A stretch of DNA of 61,223 nucleotides from assembly GCA_003138515.1 (NCBI GenBank), contig PLGG01000041.1, forward strand, positions 180 through 61,402, written 5' to 3'. Shown in pieces: positions 11,171 to 19,679 of the stretch (the first letter of the stretch is position 1; each line of letters opens with the position of its first letter). The translations under genes and the position numbers were made by a program. The notes under the pieces were generated by a model. The model was not told the DNA's origin. It worked only from the letters and a program-made list of their open reading frames with translations, and made no database searches. Source of the DNA: Acidobacteriaceae bacterium. GTDB taxonomy: Bacteria > Acidobacteriota > Terriglobia > Terriglobales > Acidobacteriaceae.

Positions 11171-12154
11171 ATGACTCCTGCCTCCCAAGCCGCTGCGACC
11201 TCGGACCTCGCCGTCAATTCCGCGGCGCACTCCATTCATGCTCCTGCGCCCGGCGCCACGGCCACGCTCATTCACGACCTGCGCGAGCTGTTCAAGGTCA
11301 AAGTGGTCGGCCTTGTCCTGGTCACGGGTTGGGGCGGCTTCTATCTGGGTTCGATGCGGTCTGGCATCTCTACCCTGCAGTCCGGCCTGCTCGATACGCT
11401 GCTCGGAATCGGCCTCATCTCTGCCGGCGCTGGGGCTCTTAATCAGGCTCTCGAACGCACTACCGACGCGCGCATGAAGCGCACTGCCGATCGTCCGCTC
11501 GCATCGGGCCGCTGGCCGCTTTCCGTCGGTATCATCGCCGGCCTCGGCGCTGTCGCCCTCGGCGCTGTCTGGCTGGCGCTCTGCACCAATCTGCTCACCG
11601 TCTCGCTGGCATTGCTCACCGTCTTCACCTATGTGGCCATCTACACGCCGCTCAAGCGCGTCACGACCATGGCCACCTTCATCGGCGCATTCCCCGGCGC
11701 CATGGGCCCCATGCTCGGCTGGACCGCGGTACGCGACCGCATCGAGTGGCCGGCCGTCGCGCTGTTCGCGATCCTCTTCGTGTGGCAGTTTCCACATTTC
11801 ATGTCGATTGCATGGTTGTATCGCGACGACTACGCGCGCGCAGGCATTCGCATGTTGCCGGTCGTCCAGCCCGACGGATGGTCTACCGTCGTCGAAGCGC
11901 TCTTCTACGCCGTAATCATGATTCCCGTCAGCCTGGCGCCGTGGAGACTCGGACTCACCGGAGTGGCTTATGCCGTGTTCGCTGTTCCGCTCGGCCTTGT
12001 CTATCTCGCCTACACCATCCGTTTCTCGCGCATCCTCCGAGCAAAGACCGATGACGAAAGCCGGAAGCTGGCTCGCGATCTCCTCAAAGTGAGCGTCCTC
12101 TATCTGCCGCTGCTCTTCACCACGCTCATGCTGTGCGCGCGCGCGAAAGGTTAG
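11171..12154 (+). CDS. ctaB: Protoheme IX farnesyltransferase (heme o synthase)
   Basis: CtaB (CyoE) attaches a farnesyl chain to heme b to give heme o for terminal oxidases. The protein has 327 residues from the ATG at 11171. It carries the UbiA-type Asp-rich motif NQALERTTDARMKRTADRP, the second loop Y(T)PLKRVTTMATFIGAFPGAMGP, and the WQFPHFMSIAWLYRDDY motif, with about eight to nine membrane segments. The longer frame from 11096 adds a basic stretch without family character. Downstream are a DUF420/CtaM-like gene and a small membrane protein, consistent with a cytochrome oxidase assembly set, though a tandem hairpin separates ctaB from the next gene. Confidence 0.95.
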   Translation: MTPASQAAATSDLAVNSAAHSIHAPAPGATATLIHDLRELFKVKVVGLVLVTGWGGFYLGSMRSGISTLQSGLLDTLLGIGLISAGAGALNQALERTTDARMKRTADRPLASGRWPLSVGIIAGLGAVALGAVWLALCTNLLTVSLALLTVFTYVAIYTPLKRVTTMATFIGAFPGAMGPMLGWTAVRDRIEWPAVALFAILFVWQFPHFMSIAWLYRDDYARAGIRMLPVVQPDGWSTVVEALFYAVIMIPVSLAPWRLGLTGVAYAVFAVPLGLVYLAYTIRFSRILRAKTDDESRKLARDLLKVSVLYLPLLFTTLMLCARAKG

Positions 12155-12176
12155 CGCATGACGATTATCGATTTGC

Positions 12177-12218
12177 GCGGGCGAGGACGCCCGCACGATA
12201 GCCGGCCGGGAGGCCGGC
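12177..12218. repeat. Twin-hairpin REP-like element
   Basis: Two short perfect hairpins stand side by side: GCGGGC-GAGGAC-GCCCGC (12177-12194) and GCCGGCC-GGGA-GGCCGGC (12201-12218), followed by GCTAC. They lie between the ctaB stop and the next start. The arrangement is like bacterial REP/BIME elements. A shorter relative (GCCGGCGCTAC) occurs at about 19271. There is no T-run, so it is not a standard terminator. Confidence 0.7.
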
Positions 12219-12237
12219 GCTACACTCGCCAACCCAA

Positions 12238-12795
12238 ATGACCACGGTCGCTCCATCATCGAACGCGAAGTCGGGCACCGCTCCAGCCATCGCCGCGATC
12301 CTGGCCATCAGCGCAGCGGCCTCGCTTTTTCTATTCTGGCTTATCTATATTCATCCCGCCGCGGCCACCAGTTCTCAATACGCCTTCCTGCCCGCCATGA
12401 ACGCGGTCTTCAACGGGCTCGCCGCCACCGCACTCCTCATCGGCTACACTTTCGTCCGCGCGCACAAGATCAAGCAGCATCGCGCATCGATGATCACGGC
12501 GTTTGTCTTCTCGACACTTTTTCTCATCGGCTACATCGCTCACCACGCATTGCACGGTGACGTGCGCTATCCCCTCCACGCGGCCTTGCGCACGTTCTAT
12601 CTCTGGCTGCTTGCCAGCCACATCGTTCTCGCCGTAATCGCGCTGCCGCTCGTGCTGGTCACGTTCTTCTTTTCGCTCTCGGGGCGCATCCCGCAGCATC
12701 GCCGCATCGCGCGCTGGACGTTTCCCATCTGGCTCTATGTCTCCGTCACCGGCGTCATCACCTACGTCATGCTGCGCATCGCGCTGGGAAGCTAG
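12238..12795 (+). CDS. DUF420 membrane protein (CtaM-like oxidase assembly)
   Basis: A 185-residue integral membrane protein with about five hydrophobic segments and the DUF420 pattern: PAMNAVFNGLAATALLIGYTFVRAHKIKQHRASM, then GYIAHHALHGD and HIVLAVIALPLVL. The paired histidines in these helices are characteristic. DUF420 proteins include CtaM, needed for maturation of certain heme-copper oxidases, and they commonly sit beside ctaB as here. The ATG at 12238 is 83 bases past ctaB, with a REP-like twin hairpin in between. The oxidase structural genes are not in the window. Confidence 0.85.
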   Translation: MTTVAPSSNAKSGTAPAIAAILAISAAASLFLFWLIYIHPAAATSSQYAFLPAMNAVFNGLAATALLIGYTFVRAHKIKQHRASMITAFVFSTLFLIGYIAHHALHGDVRYPLHAALRTFYLWLLASHIVLAVIALPLVLVTFFFSLSGRIPQHRRIARWTFPIWLYVSVTGVITYVMLRIALGS

Positions 12796-12815
12796 ATTCT
12801 CCGGACTAGAAAGGC

Positions 12816-13103
12816 ATGCCCTCAACCTCGCCGATCCCCGAACCGAATCGCCCCACGCAACCCGACGATGGCACGCGCCAGCTTCTTCAATGGGGCGGCT
12901 CGATGGTCGGAACGGGTGTGCTGTGCGTGGTTCTGCTCGTCACGGTGCTCGGAGGCTACTCGCGATTGGGGGCCAGCACCAACACGGGATGGTTCGCGCT
13001 CATCGTCGCGCTCATGTGCATTCCGTTCGGCCTCATGCTCCTCGCGCTGGGCGTGGCCAAGTGGTACCGCAAACGTGGACCGGCGAGAAATCGAAATCAG
13101 TGA
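12816..13103 (+). CDS. Small two-helix membrane protein
   Basis: A 95-residue protein with a Pro/Thr-rich N-terminus, two hydrophobic segments (about 32-50 and 58-80, MVGTGVLCVVLLVTVLGGY and WFALIVALMCIPFGLMLLALGV), and a basic tail (KWYRKRGPARNRNQ). It follows the DUF420 gene by 20 bases on the same strand, with GAAAGG before the ATG, so it is probably the last gene of the oxidase-assembly group. No family is recognised; a small assembly factor is a reasonable guess but only that. Confidence 0.65.
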   Translation: MPSTSPIPEPNRPTQPDDGTRQLLQWGGSMVGTGVLCVVLLVTVLGGYSRLGASTNTGWFALIVALMCIPFGLMLLALGVAKWYRKRGPARNRNQ

Positions 13104-13212
13104 GCCGATCAGCGCCTGAATCTGACGCCCTCCGAGCCAGCCATGCATTGCCGGGATTGAGGATCGCGGCAGACGAGCGCATCGCTGGCTGGATGTTCCG
13201 CTTCTTCGGCGC

Positions 13213-13635
13213 TCACTTCACTTCCAGCGTCTTCACGCCGTCCGTACTCGCGGAGCTGCTCACGTAGCCGATAGCGCCCTTGGTCCTGGCCACATAGGCC
13301 ACCATGTCGGCATCGCTGGCGAGCATCTTCGGCATCGACGCCTTGCCCGTAAACACCAGGCTGCGATAAAAGGCCTGCAGCGCGGAGTCGTTCTTTCCCA
13401 GATAGTCCTTCAGGAAAGCCTCGTGCGCCGGGCCGCTCCTGGCCAGTACAGGTTCCACGTGTGAGCCGGAAAATGTATCGGCGTCTTCAAGAAATACGCT
13501 CCTCAGATCGCCGGCCGAGATCGAGTCTGCCTTGACGCTTGGATTGGCGATCACTTTAACCCCACCTGCCCGCGCCTGCCACGCCGCGCAGAACATCAAC
13601 GCCGCCACGATCAAGATCCATCTCAGATGTTTCAT
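13213..13635 (-). CDS. Periplasmic phosphate-binding-like protein (PstS-like fold, short)
   Basis: A 140-residue exported protein with a clear signal peptide (MKHLRWILIVAALMFCAAWQARA) and a short periplasmic-binding-protein core: VKVIANPSVKADSISAGDLRSVFLED, AFLKDYLGKNDSALQAFYRSLVFTGK, and the end motif VAYVARTKGAIGYVSSSA. These motifs match small substrate-binding-like proteins related to phosphate ABC systems, about half the size of PstS. AGGAGACA precedes the ATG. It lies 33 bases downstream of the porin gene on the same strand, so porin and binding protein probably form one unit; no ABC permease is present. Confidence 0.8.
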   Translation of the reverse strand: MKHLRWILIVAALMFCAAWQARAGGVKVIANPSVKADSISAGDLRSVFLEDADTFSGSHVEPVLARSGPAHEAFLKDYLGKNDSALQAFYRSLVFTGKASMPKMLASDADMVAYVARTKGAIGYVSSSASTDGVKTLEVK

Positions 13636-13668
13636 GCTTGTCTCCTCATGAGTGGTGTCCGCGAGCCC

Positions 13669-14879
13669 TTAGAAGTTGCAGCTGGTCCGCAGAACCAGCA
13701 TGTCCGTCCTGGGCTTAAAACCATTCGGATTCCAGCGCGTATAAAATCCCTGCGCGTTATAGGCGTCGCCGTAGCCGTCCATGAAGTGGCCTTCGACCTT
13801 CAGGACCCAGAAGCGGTTTATGTCGATCCGCGCTGTTCCCACCTCGTCATAAATGTGGTTGCTGGCGGTGTCAGTCGGGACGGTCGGATCGTCGACGTGA
13901 AAATTGGAGTGATAGACGCCGACTTGCAGCTTCGGCTTCACGCGATAGGCGCGGACGCGAACCACGACTCGGTGCTTTGGTTAAGGGACCCGAGGATGCC
14001 AAAAGCGGGGATCCCCACAATGACGGAATCGTTCAGGCTCCGGTACTCGGCGTTGAATTCCCACTGGCCCGGGTTGTAGCTTCCGTATCCCACCCAGAGG
14101 GCTTCCGGGGTCTCTTCGTTGGTATATTTCGTTCCCACGAAGGGCCCGGAGAGAAACGTTCCGTGCCGCAGCATCGTCATGTTTGCCCACGATGAACCGA
14201 GCATCAACTCCTTCACCGGTGTCGTCCACTTCAGGTCCCAACCCTCCATGTGCCCATTGATGGTTTGGATATTGAATCCATTGTCTGTTGTAAAGAGGAA
14301 GAAGCCTCCGCGGTTATCGAAGGACCGCGTTCCGGCGTAGGCTGTGTAGTCCAGTTTGCCCAGTTTCTTCAGCGGGATCCGCCCATACAGGTCGCCGCCG
14401 GTATGCGAGATGTATGTGGTGCGCAGGTCGGCGGGGTAAACTCCCTGCGGCAGCAAAGCCCAAAGGTGCAGGAAATCCATGTCCTGCGTATCGTTATAGA
14501 GGCCGAGCGCCGTCTTCACTTTTCCGGCGCGCACGCCGAACCAGTTAGCAAACTTGTAATCGCCGTAGGCCCAGTCCAGTTGCGGCCGGCCATCGTCCAA
14601 AGAACCGATCTTGCGCGCATATCCCTGTGCACCTACGCGAAACTTGTCGGTAATGGAAGTCGAGATGTTGACAGCTCCCTCGGTGATCGCCGGACTGCCG
14701 TTGCTGGTATTCATGGTGAGAAAGTTGTTGTTGTTCGAGTATGCGAACCCCTGCGACCCGTAGCCATGAATCTGGACCGTGCGGTCGAAGATCTTGAACT
14801 CCTGCGCATTCGCGCAGATCGAGACTGTGAAAGCCGCGAAACATACTCTGGCAATACATCTGAATCGCATTGGCTTCAT
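13669..14879 (-). pseudogene. Outer-membrane porin, split by a frameshift near 13955
   Basis: The frame from the ATG at 14879 (AGGAGA upstream) gives a signal peptide (MKPMRFRC...ANA) and a beta-barrel-like chain of alternating aromatic strands (VQIHGYGSQGFAYSNNNN, GWDLKWTTPVKELMLGSSW). It runs into a stop at 13938 just after NQSTESWFASA. The next frame continues the same barrel from YRVKPKLQVGVYHSNF to a terminal Phe (RTSCNF) at 13669, as expected of an outer-membrane protein. Adding one base near 13955, in a GCG-rich run, would join them into about 402 residues. It is either a real recent frameshift or a sequencing error. Substrate unknown; the partner gene at 13213 hints at phosphate or polyphosphate. 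Confidence 0.75.
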
Positions 14880-15679
14880 CGTGGTTCTCCTCCGGTGAAT
14901 TGCCGGCAGCGACTCGCCCGATCGGCGCATGTCCAGACCGTCCATTCACGAGGCGCAGCGTTCTGCGCGGTCACCCGTGATCCGCTTTCGCTGGACAGGG
15001 TCTCTTCCGGTTTTGAGCTCTACCCCTGATATCGGCGGAATCGCGCTTCTCTTCAATTTCGGGAACAGTCAGATTCCGGCCAGCACGAAGGAATCGGCAA
15101 ACTTTTCGTTCGCCGTTGTCTCTGAAGGAGATACGAAGAGTTCCATAACGGGCGCAGTCCCCACCGCACCCATGCCGCGCATTGATCTTCGACTCAATTC
15201 GATTCAATTCGAAGGCGGCCGGCGCCAACGCCACCGACGGCGCTCGCTCATTCCTTCGAGAAGCAAATTGCGCCGCAAAACCGGGATGAAGCCGGGCGGA
15301 GGGGGGCATTTTTTTCGGGGCCGGGTCACTTCCCCAGGACTGGTATCCACCTGAGTTTTCTCCTCCCTGCATCGTACTGCGATACGCCTTGAGGTTGGCA
15401 GTTAGGGACCGGCCCGATACCCCCGCCTCATCTTCGTCCGAAAAGGCCGCCCAATGCGCGAATCCGAGATAGACAGCCCTCTAAAACTTCACTCAAGAGC
15501 CCAAAACCGCCCATCGCGCATCGAAGATGCGAGGATCTTTCGGCTCCCCGCGCGGATCGCCCGGCTTTTCTTCCCCATCCACTGGCTTTTGGGGGGGCAA
15601 GCGTCCTTTTGACCACTCAATCTGCCTCAGGCAGCGATACAATTTCATCGAACTGGTGCCTAAAAAAAGGGGGATTAGA
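14880..15679. other. 800-base region with no supported gene
   Basis: Upstream of the porin (minus) and of the secreted protein at 15680 (+). It holds a short direct repeat (CAATTCGATT twice, about 15192-15211), a G/T-rich run near 15300 with seven T, and a small hairpin CGCATC-GAA-GATGCG at 15517-15531. Open frames here have no recognisable protein character. It probably contains promoters for both flanking genes. Confidence 0.5.
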
Positions 15680-16495
15680 GTGAAAAACTATCTGGCGCAG
15701 TACCTTCGATCGTGGTCCTCGATCGCCCTCCTGTTTTGTGTTTGGCAACCCGGCGCTTCGGCGGCCCCCGTCCCCGTTCGCAATGTGAAGGGAACCGTTC
15801 ACGGGTTTCTCCAAATGAGCTCCGATGACGGCCACGTCGTTGCGTCAGGCGATATGGTTCAAGTCGCCCATGGCAGTCAGGTCACTAGCCGGTTGGTCTT
15901 CACCTTCAAAGATGGCTCAATCGACGATGAAACCACCGTCTTCTCGCAACGCCCCAACTTCCAGCTCATCACCGACCACCATATTCAGAAAGGGCCCACG
16001 TTCCCTCAGCCGATCGAAGTCTTCATCGACTGCCGCGCCGGCAAGGTCATCGTCCGCTCCACCGGTAAAGATGGCAAGGAAGAGGTCAAAACCAGCTATC
16101 TCCATCTGCCGCCAGACCTGGCGAATGGGCTCGTTTCTTCGATCATCGAGAACATCCGGCTTAGCGCCCCGGAAACAAAAGTGTCCGTGCTGGCCGCAAC
16201 GCCCACCCTGCGCATGATCACTCTATCCATCTCCCCCGTTGGCGAAGAGCCCTTCACTCTCGCGGGTTTGTCTCGAAAGGCGATCCATTACGAGATCAAA
16301 ATCGAACTCGGTGGAGTTGCGGGAATCGTGGCGCCCATGATTGGCAAGCAGCCACCGAACGTTGAGATGTGGATCATTGGCGGGCCAGCTCCGAGCTTTC
16401 TGAGAGAACAGGGCCCCATCTATCCGGACGGCCCCGTCTACACGATCGAACTCGCCAGTCCTACTTGGCAGGCGTCGCACGAGTCCGGAAACTAG
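15680..16495 (+). CDS. Secreted protein of unknown function
   Basis: From a GTG at 15680 (GGGGGA seven bases upstream) the protein has 271 residues, with a signal peptide ending near ASAAPVPV. The rest is soluble and beta-rich: KGTVHGFLQMSSDDGHVVASGD, RLVFTFKDGSIDDETTVFSQ, KVIVRSTGKDGKEEVKTSYLHLP, then VPRMITLSISPVGEEPF-like strands. The segment DGSIDDETTVFSQR is suggestive of a lipid- or polymer-binding barrel, but I recognise no family. The longer frame upstream to 15527 lacks a signal peptide and is not preferred. It stands alone; its convergent neighbour is the hydrolase at 16673. Confidence 0.65.
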   Translation: MKNYLAQYLRSWSSIALLFCVWQPGASAAPVPVRNVKGTVHGFLQMSSDDGHVVASGDMVQVAHGSQVTSRLVFTFKDGSIDDETTVFSQRPNFQLITDHHIQKGPTFPQPIEVFIDCRAGKVIVRSTGKDGKEEVKTSYLHLPPDLANGLVSSIIENIRLSAPETKVSVLAATPTLRMITLSISPVGEEPFTLAGLSRKAIHYEIKIELGGVAGIVAPMIGKQPPNVEMWIIGGPAPSFLREQGPIYPDGPVYTIELASPTWQASHESGN

Positions 16496-16521
16496 AGCTC
16501 TGATCGCAAGATTTCGAACTT

Positions 16522-16561
16522 CCCACCCTTGCGGCAAAGACAAGAACGCCGCAAGGATGGG
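16522..16561. terminator. Long hairpin between convergent genes
   Basis: CCTTGCGGC (16527-16535) pairs perfectly with GCCGCAAGG (16548-16556), and four more pairs extend it after one mismatch. It lies 27 bases past the secreted-protein stop. There is no T-run, so it may be a Rho-type or REP-like hairpin rather than a classic terminator. It ends in TGGGGCAC, as does the hairpin at 19325. Confidence 0.45.
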
Positions 16562-16672
16562 GCACCCACATTGGCACATGAACAAACGGCCAGAGACCGA
16601 GCAGTCCGGAGACGAGAACGTTCAGGCCTCGACGTTCAGGTCCAGCCACTGCCTCGTGCGCGGTCGACTCCC

Positions 16673-17497
16673 TCAGCGCTTGAAGAACGCCAGCAGTTCG
16701 GCGTTAACGGTTTCCGCTTGTGTAGTGATCATGCCGTGAGGGAAGTCCTTGTAGGTTTTCAGGGTTGCGTTCTTCAACAACTTCGCGGTCAGTGGCCCGG
16801 ACGCGACGTAAGGAACGATCTGGTCGTCTTCGCTGTGCATCACCAGCACCGGAACGGTGATCTTCTTCAGATCCTCAGTGAAATCGGTCTGGGAGAAGGC
16901 CACAATGCCGTCGTAATGCGCCTTGGCGCCGCCCATCATGCCCTGACGCCACCAATTTTGGATGGCGGACTCAAGGGATTTCACTCCCGGACGGTTGAAT
17001 CCGTAGAAAGGTCCGCTTGGCAGGTTGCGATAGAACTGCGAGCGATTGGCCGCGAGTTGCGCCTGCAGATCGTCGAACACTGCCTTGGGAAGTCCCAGCG
17101 GATTGGCCGCCGTCTTCAGCATCAGCGGCGGCACCGCGCTGATCAGCGCTGCCTTGGCCACGCGGCTTTCGCCATGCCGCCCCAGATAGCGCGTCACCTC
17201 GCCGCCTCCGGTCGAATGGCCCACATGGATAGCGTTTTTCAGATCGAGATGAGCCGTTAGAGCGGCCAGGTCGTCGGCGTAATGGTCCAGATCGTGCCCA
17301 TCTGCGGTTTGGCTGGAGCGCCCGTGACCGCGGCGGTCGTGGGCGATCACGCGATAGCCGTGAGCGAGGAAGAACAGCATCTGCGCGTCCCAGTCATCGG
17401 CAGAAAGCGGCCATCCATGGCTGAAGACAATGGGCTGGCCAGTTCCCCAGTCCTTGTAGAAAATTTCAACGCCGTCTTTGGTTGTGATGGTAGGCAT
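16673..17497 (-). CDS. Alpha/beta hydrolase, chloroperoxidase/arylesterase type
   Basis: A 274-residue alpha/beta-hydrolase close to cofactor-free haloperoxidases and aryl esterases. The nucleophile elbow is GHSTGG with Ser95; the acid is in HSEDDQIVP and the catalytic His in FPHGM near the C-terminus. [13 protein letters not shown] supplies the oxyanion-hole HGWP. The start at 17497 has GGAGGTCAC directly upstream; an in-frame ATG 33 bases earlier lacks this. No signal peptide, so cytoplasmic. Physiological substrate unknown; perhydrolase side activity is known in the family. Confidence 0.9.
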   Translation of the reverse strand: MPTITTKDGVEIFYKDWGTGQPIVFSHGWPLSADDWDAQMLFFLAHGYRVIAHDRRGHGRSSQTADGHDLDHYADDLAALTAHLDLKNAIHVGHSTGGGEVTRYLGRHGESRVAKAALISAVPPLMLKTAANPLGLPKAVFDDLQAQLAANRSQFYRNLPSGPFYGFNRPGVKSLESAIQNWWRQGMMGGAKAHYDGIVAFSQTDFTEDLKKITVPVLVMHSEDDQIVPYVASGPLTAKLLKNATLKTYKDFPHGMITTQAETVNAELLAFFKR

Positions 17498-17588
17498 GTG
17501 ACCTCCTTTGAAATGGGGATCGAACGCCACTCATTACATCACATTCCGGTAAATGGGAATTCAACAGGCCTGCCCCGCGATGCGGGCT

Positions 17589-18251
17589 TCAGCCTGAAGC
17601 CGGAATCCGCCCGAGCCGCTCGCGGAAGTACTCTTTCCAACTTTCCGGCAATGCTGCAACGCGCAGCGCCCGCCGCACCGAGGCCACTTCAGCGCTGCCA
17701 TACCGTTTCTCGGCGTACAGGCGAACGATCTCCGAAACCGGGACGCCATTTGCTTCGCGACTGAGAACCTTCATCTCATCGCCGGCGCCCACCTCCCCTT
17801 CGCGAGTGACGGCAAGGTAGAAACCCGAGCGGCCACTGATGAAAAATCGCCTGACCATATCGTCGGATTCAAATCGTATTCCGAGTTTGTAGCAAGGGAG
17901 CCGAGGCTGGGTGACCAACACTTCCGCCGAACCGACAGAAAACCGATCGCCAAGATGGATCGACTCTTCCGGTGAGCTATCGAGTGTGAAGTTTTCCCCA
18001 AAGACGCCCATCGGCAGCTCCCGGCCGGGCAATTCTGTTTTCCAATAGTCGTAGTGTTCCAGCGGATAGCAGTAAACGGCCTTGTATTCCCCGCCGTGAA
18101 CTGTGAGGTCCGCTTGACCGTCGCCGTCCAGGTTCAGCTTGCGCAAAGCGACGCGTCTGTTCACCGGCTCCTTGAAGATTCCCGTAGACACGCTCCGCCC
18201 GTGCCACGTCACGCTCCGGGGAAGGCCAGTGTTCAGTGAAATCACCTTCAT
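17589..18251 (-). CDS. MOSC-domain protein (YiiM-like)
   Basis: A 220-residue MOSC protein. MOSC domains carry sulfur on a conserved cysteine and occur in molybdenum-cofactor sulfurases and YiiM-type reductases of N-hydroxylated compounds. Visible motifs are VHGGEYKAVYCYPLEHYDYW, GVFGENFT, LGDRFSVGSAEVLVTQPRLPCYKLG (the conserved Cys) and FYLAVTREGEVGAGDEM. The C-terminal helical part (about 165-215) matches the YiiM 3-alpha extension. It diverges from the zinc-ribbon gene at 18582. The hydrolase downstream on the same strand is about 90 bases away. Confidence 0.9.
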   Translation of the reverse strand: MKVISLNTGLPRSVTWHGRSVSTGIFKEPVNRRVALRKLNLDGDGQADLTVHGGEYKAVYCYPLEHYDYWKTELPGRELPMGVFGENFTLDSSPEESIHLGDRFSVGSAEVLVTQPRLPCYKLGIRFESDDMVRRFFISGRSGFYLAVTREGEVGAGDEMKVLSREANGVPVSEIVRLYAEKRYGSAEVASVRRALRVAALPESWKEYFRERLGRIPASG

Positions 18252-18581
18252 CTGGACATCGTACTCGTCTCCGGCGGCCGCCGGCCCCTCGCTTTTCTAA
18301 TCCCCGATCCCCGGCGCAGCCATCCACCTACCTTCGCGTCGAGCGGCCTCAAGAAACGCTTCCCATAAGCCGACCTCGCGGGACCGATGGTGCGGAATCG
18401 GACCGCTTTCCGGCCAGAAATGCAAATCAAATTCTTCCAAGATGCGCCGACCCGCCGTACAATTCGTGGTAAGCAGTCGACAAAAAGGAGATTCCGGCTC
18501 GGATGGCGCCAGGGAAGACATGTGAACCCTGGGACCGCTCGAGAGCAGCATGCGCGAGCATGCAGAGGAGAAGAGGCGAGT
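18252..18581. other. 330-base divergent region
   Basis: Lies between the MOSC gene (minus) and the zinc-ribbon gene (+). Overlapping open frames on both strands lack coding character. It should hold both promoters; none was identified with confidence. Confidence 0.4.
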
Positions 18582-19262
18582 ATGGCATTCTGCCCAAAAT
18601 GTGGCACACAGTTGGCAGGCAATGAGCAATTCTGCGTAAAGTGCGGGAACGATTTGAGCGCGTCACACGCACCGGCGAGCACGCCGGTTGCAGCGGCTCC
18701 TCCGTATGCGCCTCCGCCGTTTGTGCCTCCTCCGGCGGCGCCTCCCCCGGCGGGCTATCCCCCGTACTATCCCGCGCCGGGACAGATTCCGATCATCATG
18801 CCGCAGGAGGTGCCCAAGCACCACGGGGGGGCCTGGTGGGTGATCATCATTGCCGCTGTCCTGTTCGGGCTTTGGTGGATCGGCACGCACGATCAACCAA
18901 ACACGACGCCGACGCCGACGCCGACGCCTGGGGGCGCACCGGCAGGAGGACCGAATGCCGCGACGATCGCGCAGCAGGTCTACACCACGCAGTGGAGCGT
19001 GGTGAATGGAGATGTCCAGCTCTCCAACCAGAAATGGGTTAACCAGTCGAACGTGTCCATACAATCGGCGGATCTGGAGTGCGACCAATATGACCAGAGC
19101 GGCGCCGATTTGGCGCAAAAGCACGTCCAGCTAACGGACCAAACCGGCGCAGCGGTTAAAGCCGGAGATACGGAGCAGTTCGGCAACCTCGATATTGGAG
19201 CGGCTGTACAGGGCCTGACCAAAGTGAACTGCGGGATTGTGGGCGTGACTCCGACTCAGTGA
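18582..19262 (+). CDS. Zinc-ribbon single-pass membrane protein
   Basis: A 226-residue protein. Residues 1-26 form a zinc ribbon with two CxxC pairs (CPKCGTQLAGNEQFCVKCG). A Pro/Ala-rich linker with many PP steps (about 35-85) leads to one membrane helix (WWVIIIAAVLFGLWWIG). A TPTPTPTP spacer and a C-terminal domain of about 110 residues follow, containing two Cys (DLECDQYD, KVNCGIVG). The ribbon would be cytoplasmic and the C-terminal domain outside. GAGGAGAAGAGG precedes the ATG at 18582. The family is unknown beyond the zinc-ribbon. Confidence 0.75.
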   Translation: MAFCPKCGTQLAGNEQFCVKCGNDLSASHAPASTPVAAAPPYAPPPFVPPPAAPPPAGYPPYYPAPGQIPIIMPQEVPKHHGGAWWVIIIAAVLFGLWWIGTHDQPNTTPTPTPTPGGAPAGGPNAATIAQQVYTTQWSVVNGDVQLSNQKWVNQSNVSIQSADLECDQYDQSGADLAQKHVQLTDQTGAAVKAGDTEQFGNLDIGAAVQGLTKVNCGIVGVTPTQ

Positions 19263-19679
19263 GCTTGCGCGCCGGCGCTACTTGCCTGGTAGGGGCGGCA
19301 GTTCCCTGCTCTCGAACACACAGCGCCCCACCCGGGTTGTCTACCAACTCCCGTGTGGGGCACTTTGTTGTCCCAGGTCTGAAGAATCGGAGTCTCCCCC
19401 CCCCGAGCAGACCCTAACTCTTCGAGCCGCCCGACCGCGACGACCTTTTACCTTTGCCTCACGAATTCGGTTCTTCGTGCTACCTGCCCGTGAAGCATCG
19501 GGACAGCGGTCCCGGCAATCTCCCGCCGATCTTCGAATTCCTTCGTCGATGCATTTCAAGAGACGGTGCAAGGCGAAGCTTTGTTGCAAGGCCGGCGCGA
19601 GAAACAGGTAGCGACGACCTTGCACGACGCCCACGAACGACAGCATCTGCTAAGAATGCGAATCGTTACTCGCCATTCG
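19263..19679. other. 417-base region without a supported gene
   Basis: Lies between the zinc-ribbon gene (+) and the end of htrA (minus), i.e. two convergent 3' ends. Apart from the hairpin at 19325 and a run of nine C near 19397, nothing stands out; the open frames are not protein-like. Confidence 0.45.
19325..19361. terminator. Hairpin after the zinc-ribbon gene
   Basis: GCCCCAC (19325-19331) pairs with GTGGGGC (19355-19361), and CGGG with CCCG inside, around a 13-base loop. ACTTTGTT follows, a weak T-run. It is a plausible terminator for the zinc-ribbon gene 60 bases upstream. Confidence 0.45.

Noticed and set aside
11105..12259. 384-residue minus frame opposite ctaB
   Set aside because: Antisense shadow of a well-supported membrane enzyme; Glu/Asp/Arg-rich composition typical of such shadows.
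14971..15372. 133-residue minus frame in the large gap
   Set aside because: No signal, domain or ribosome site, and its residues have shadow-like composition.
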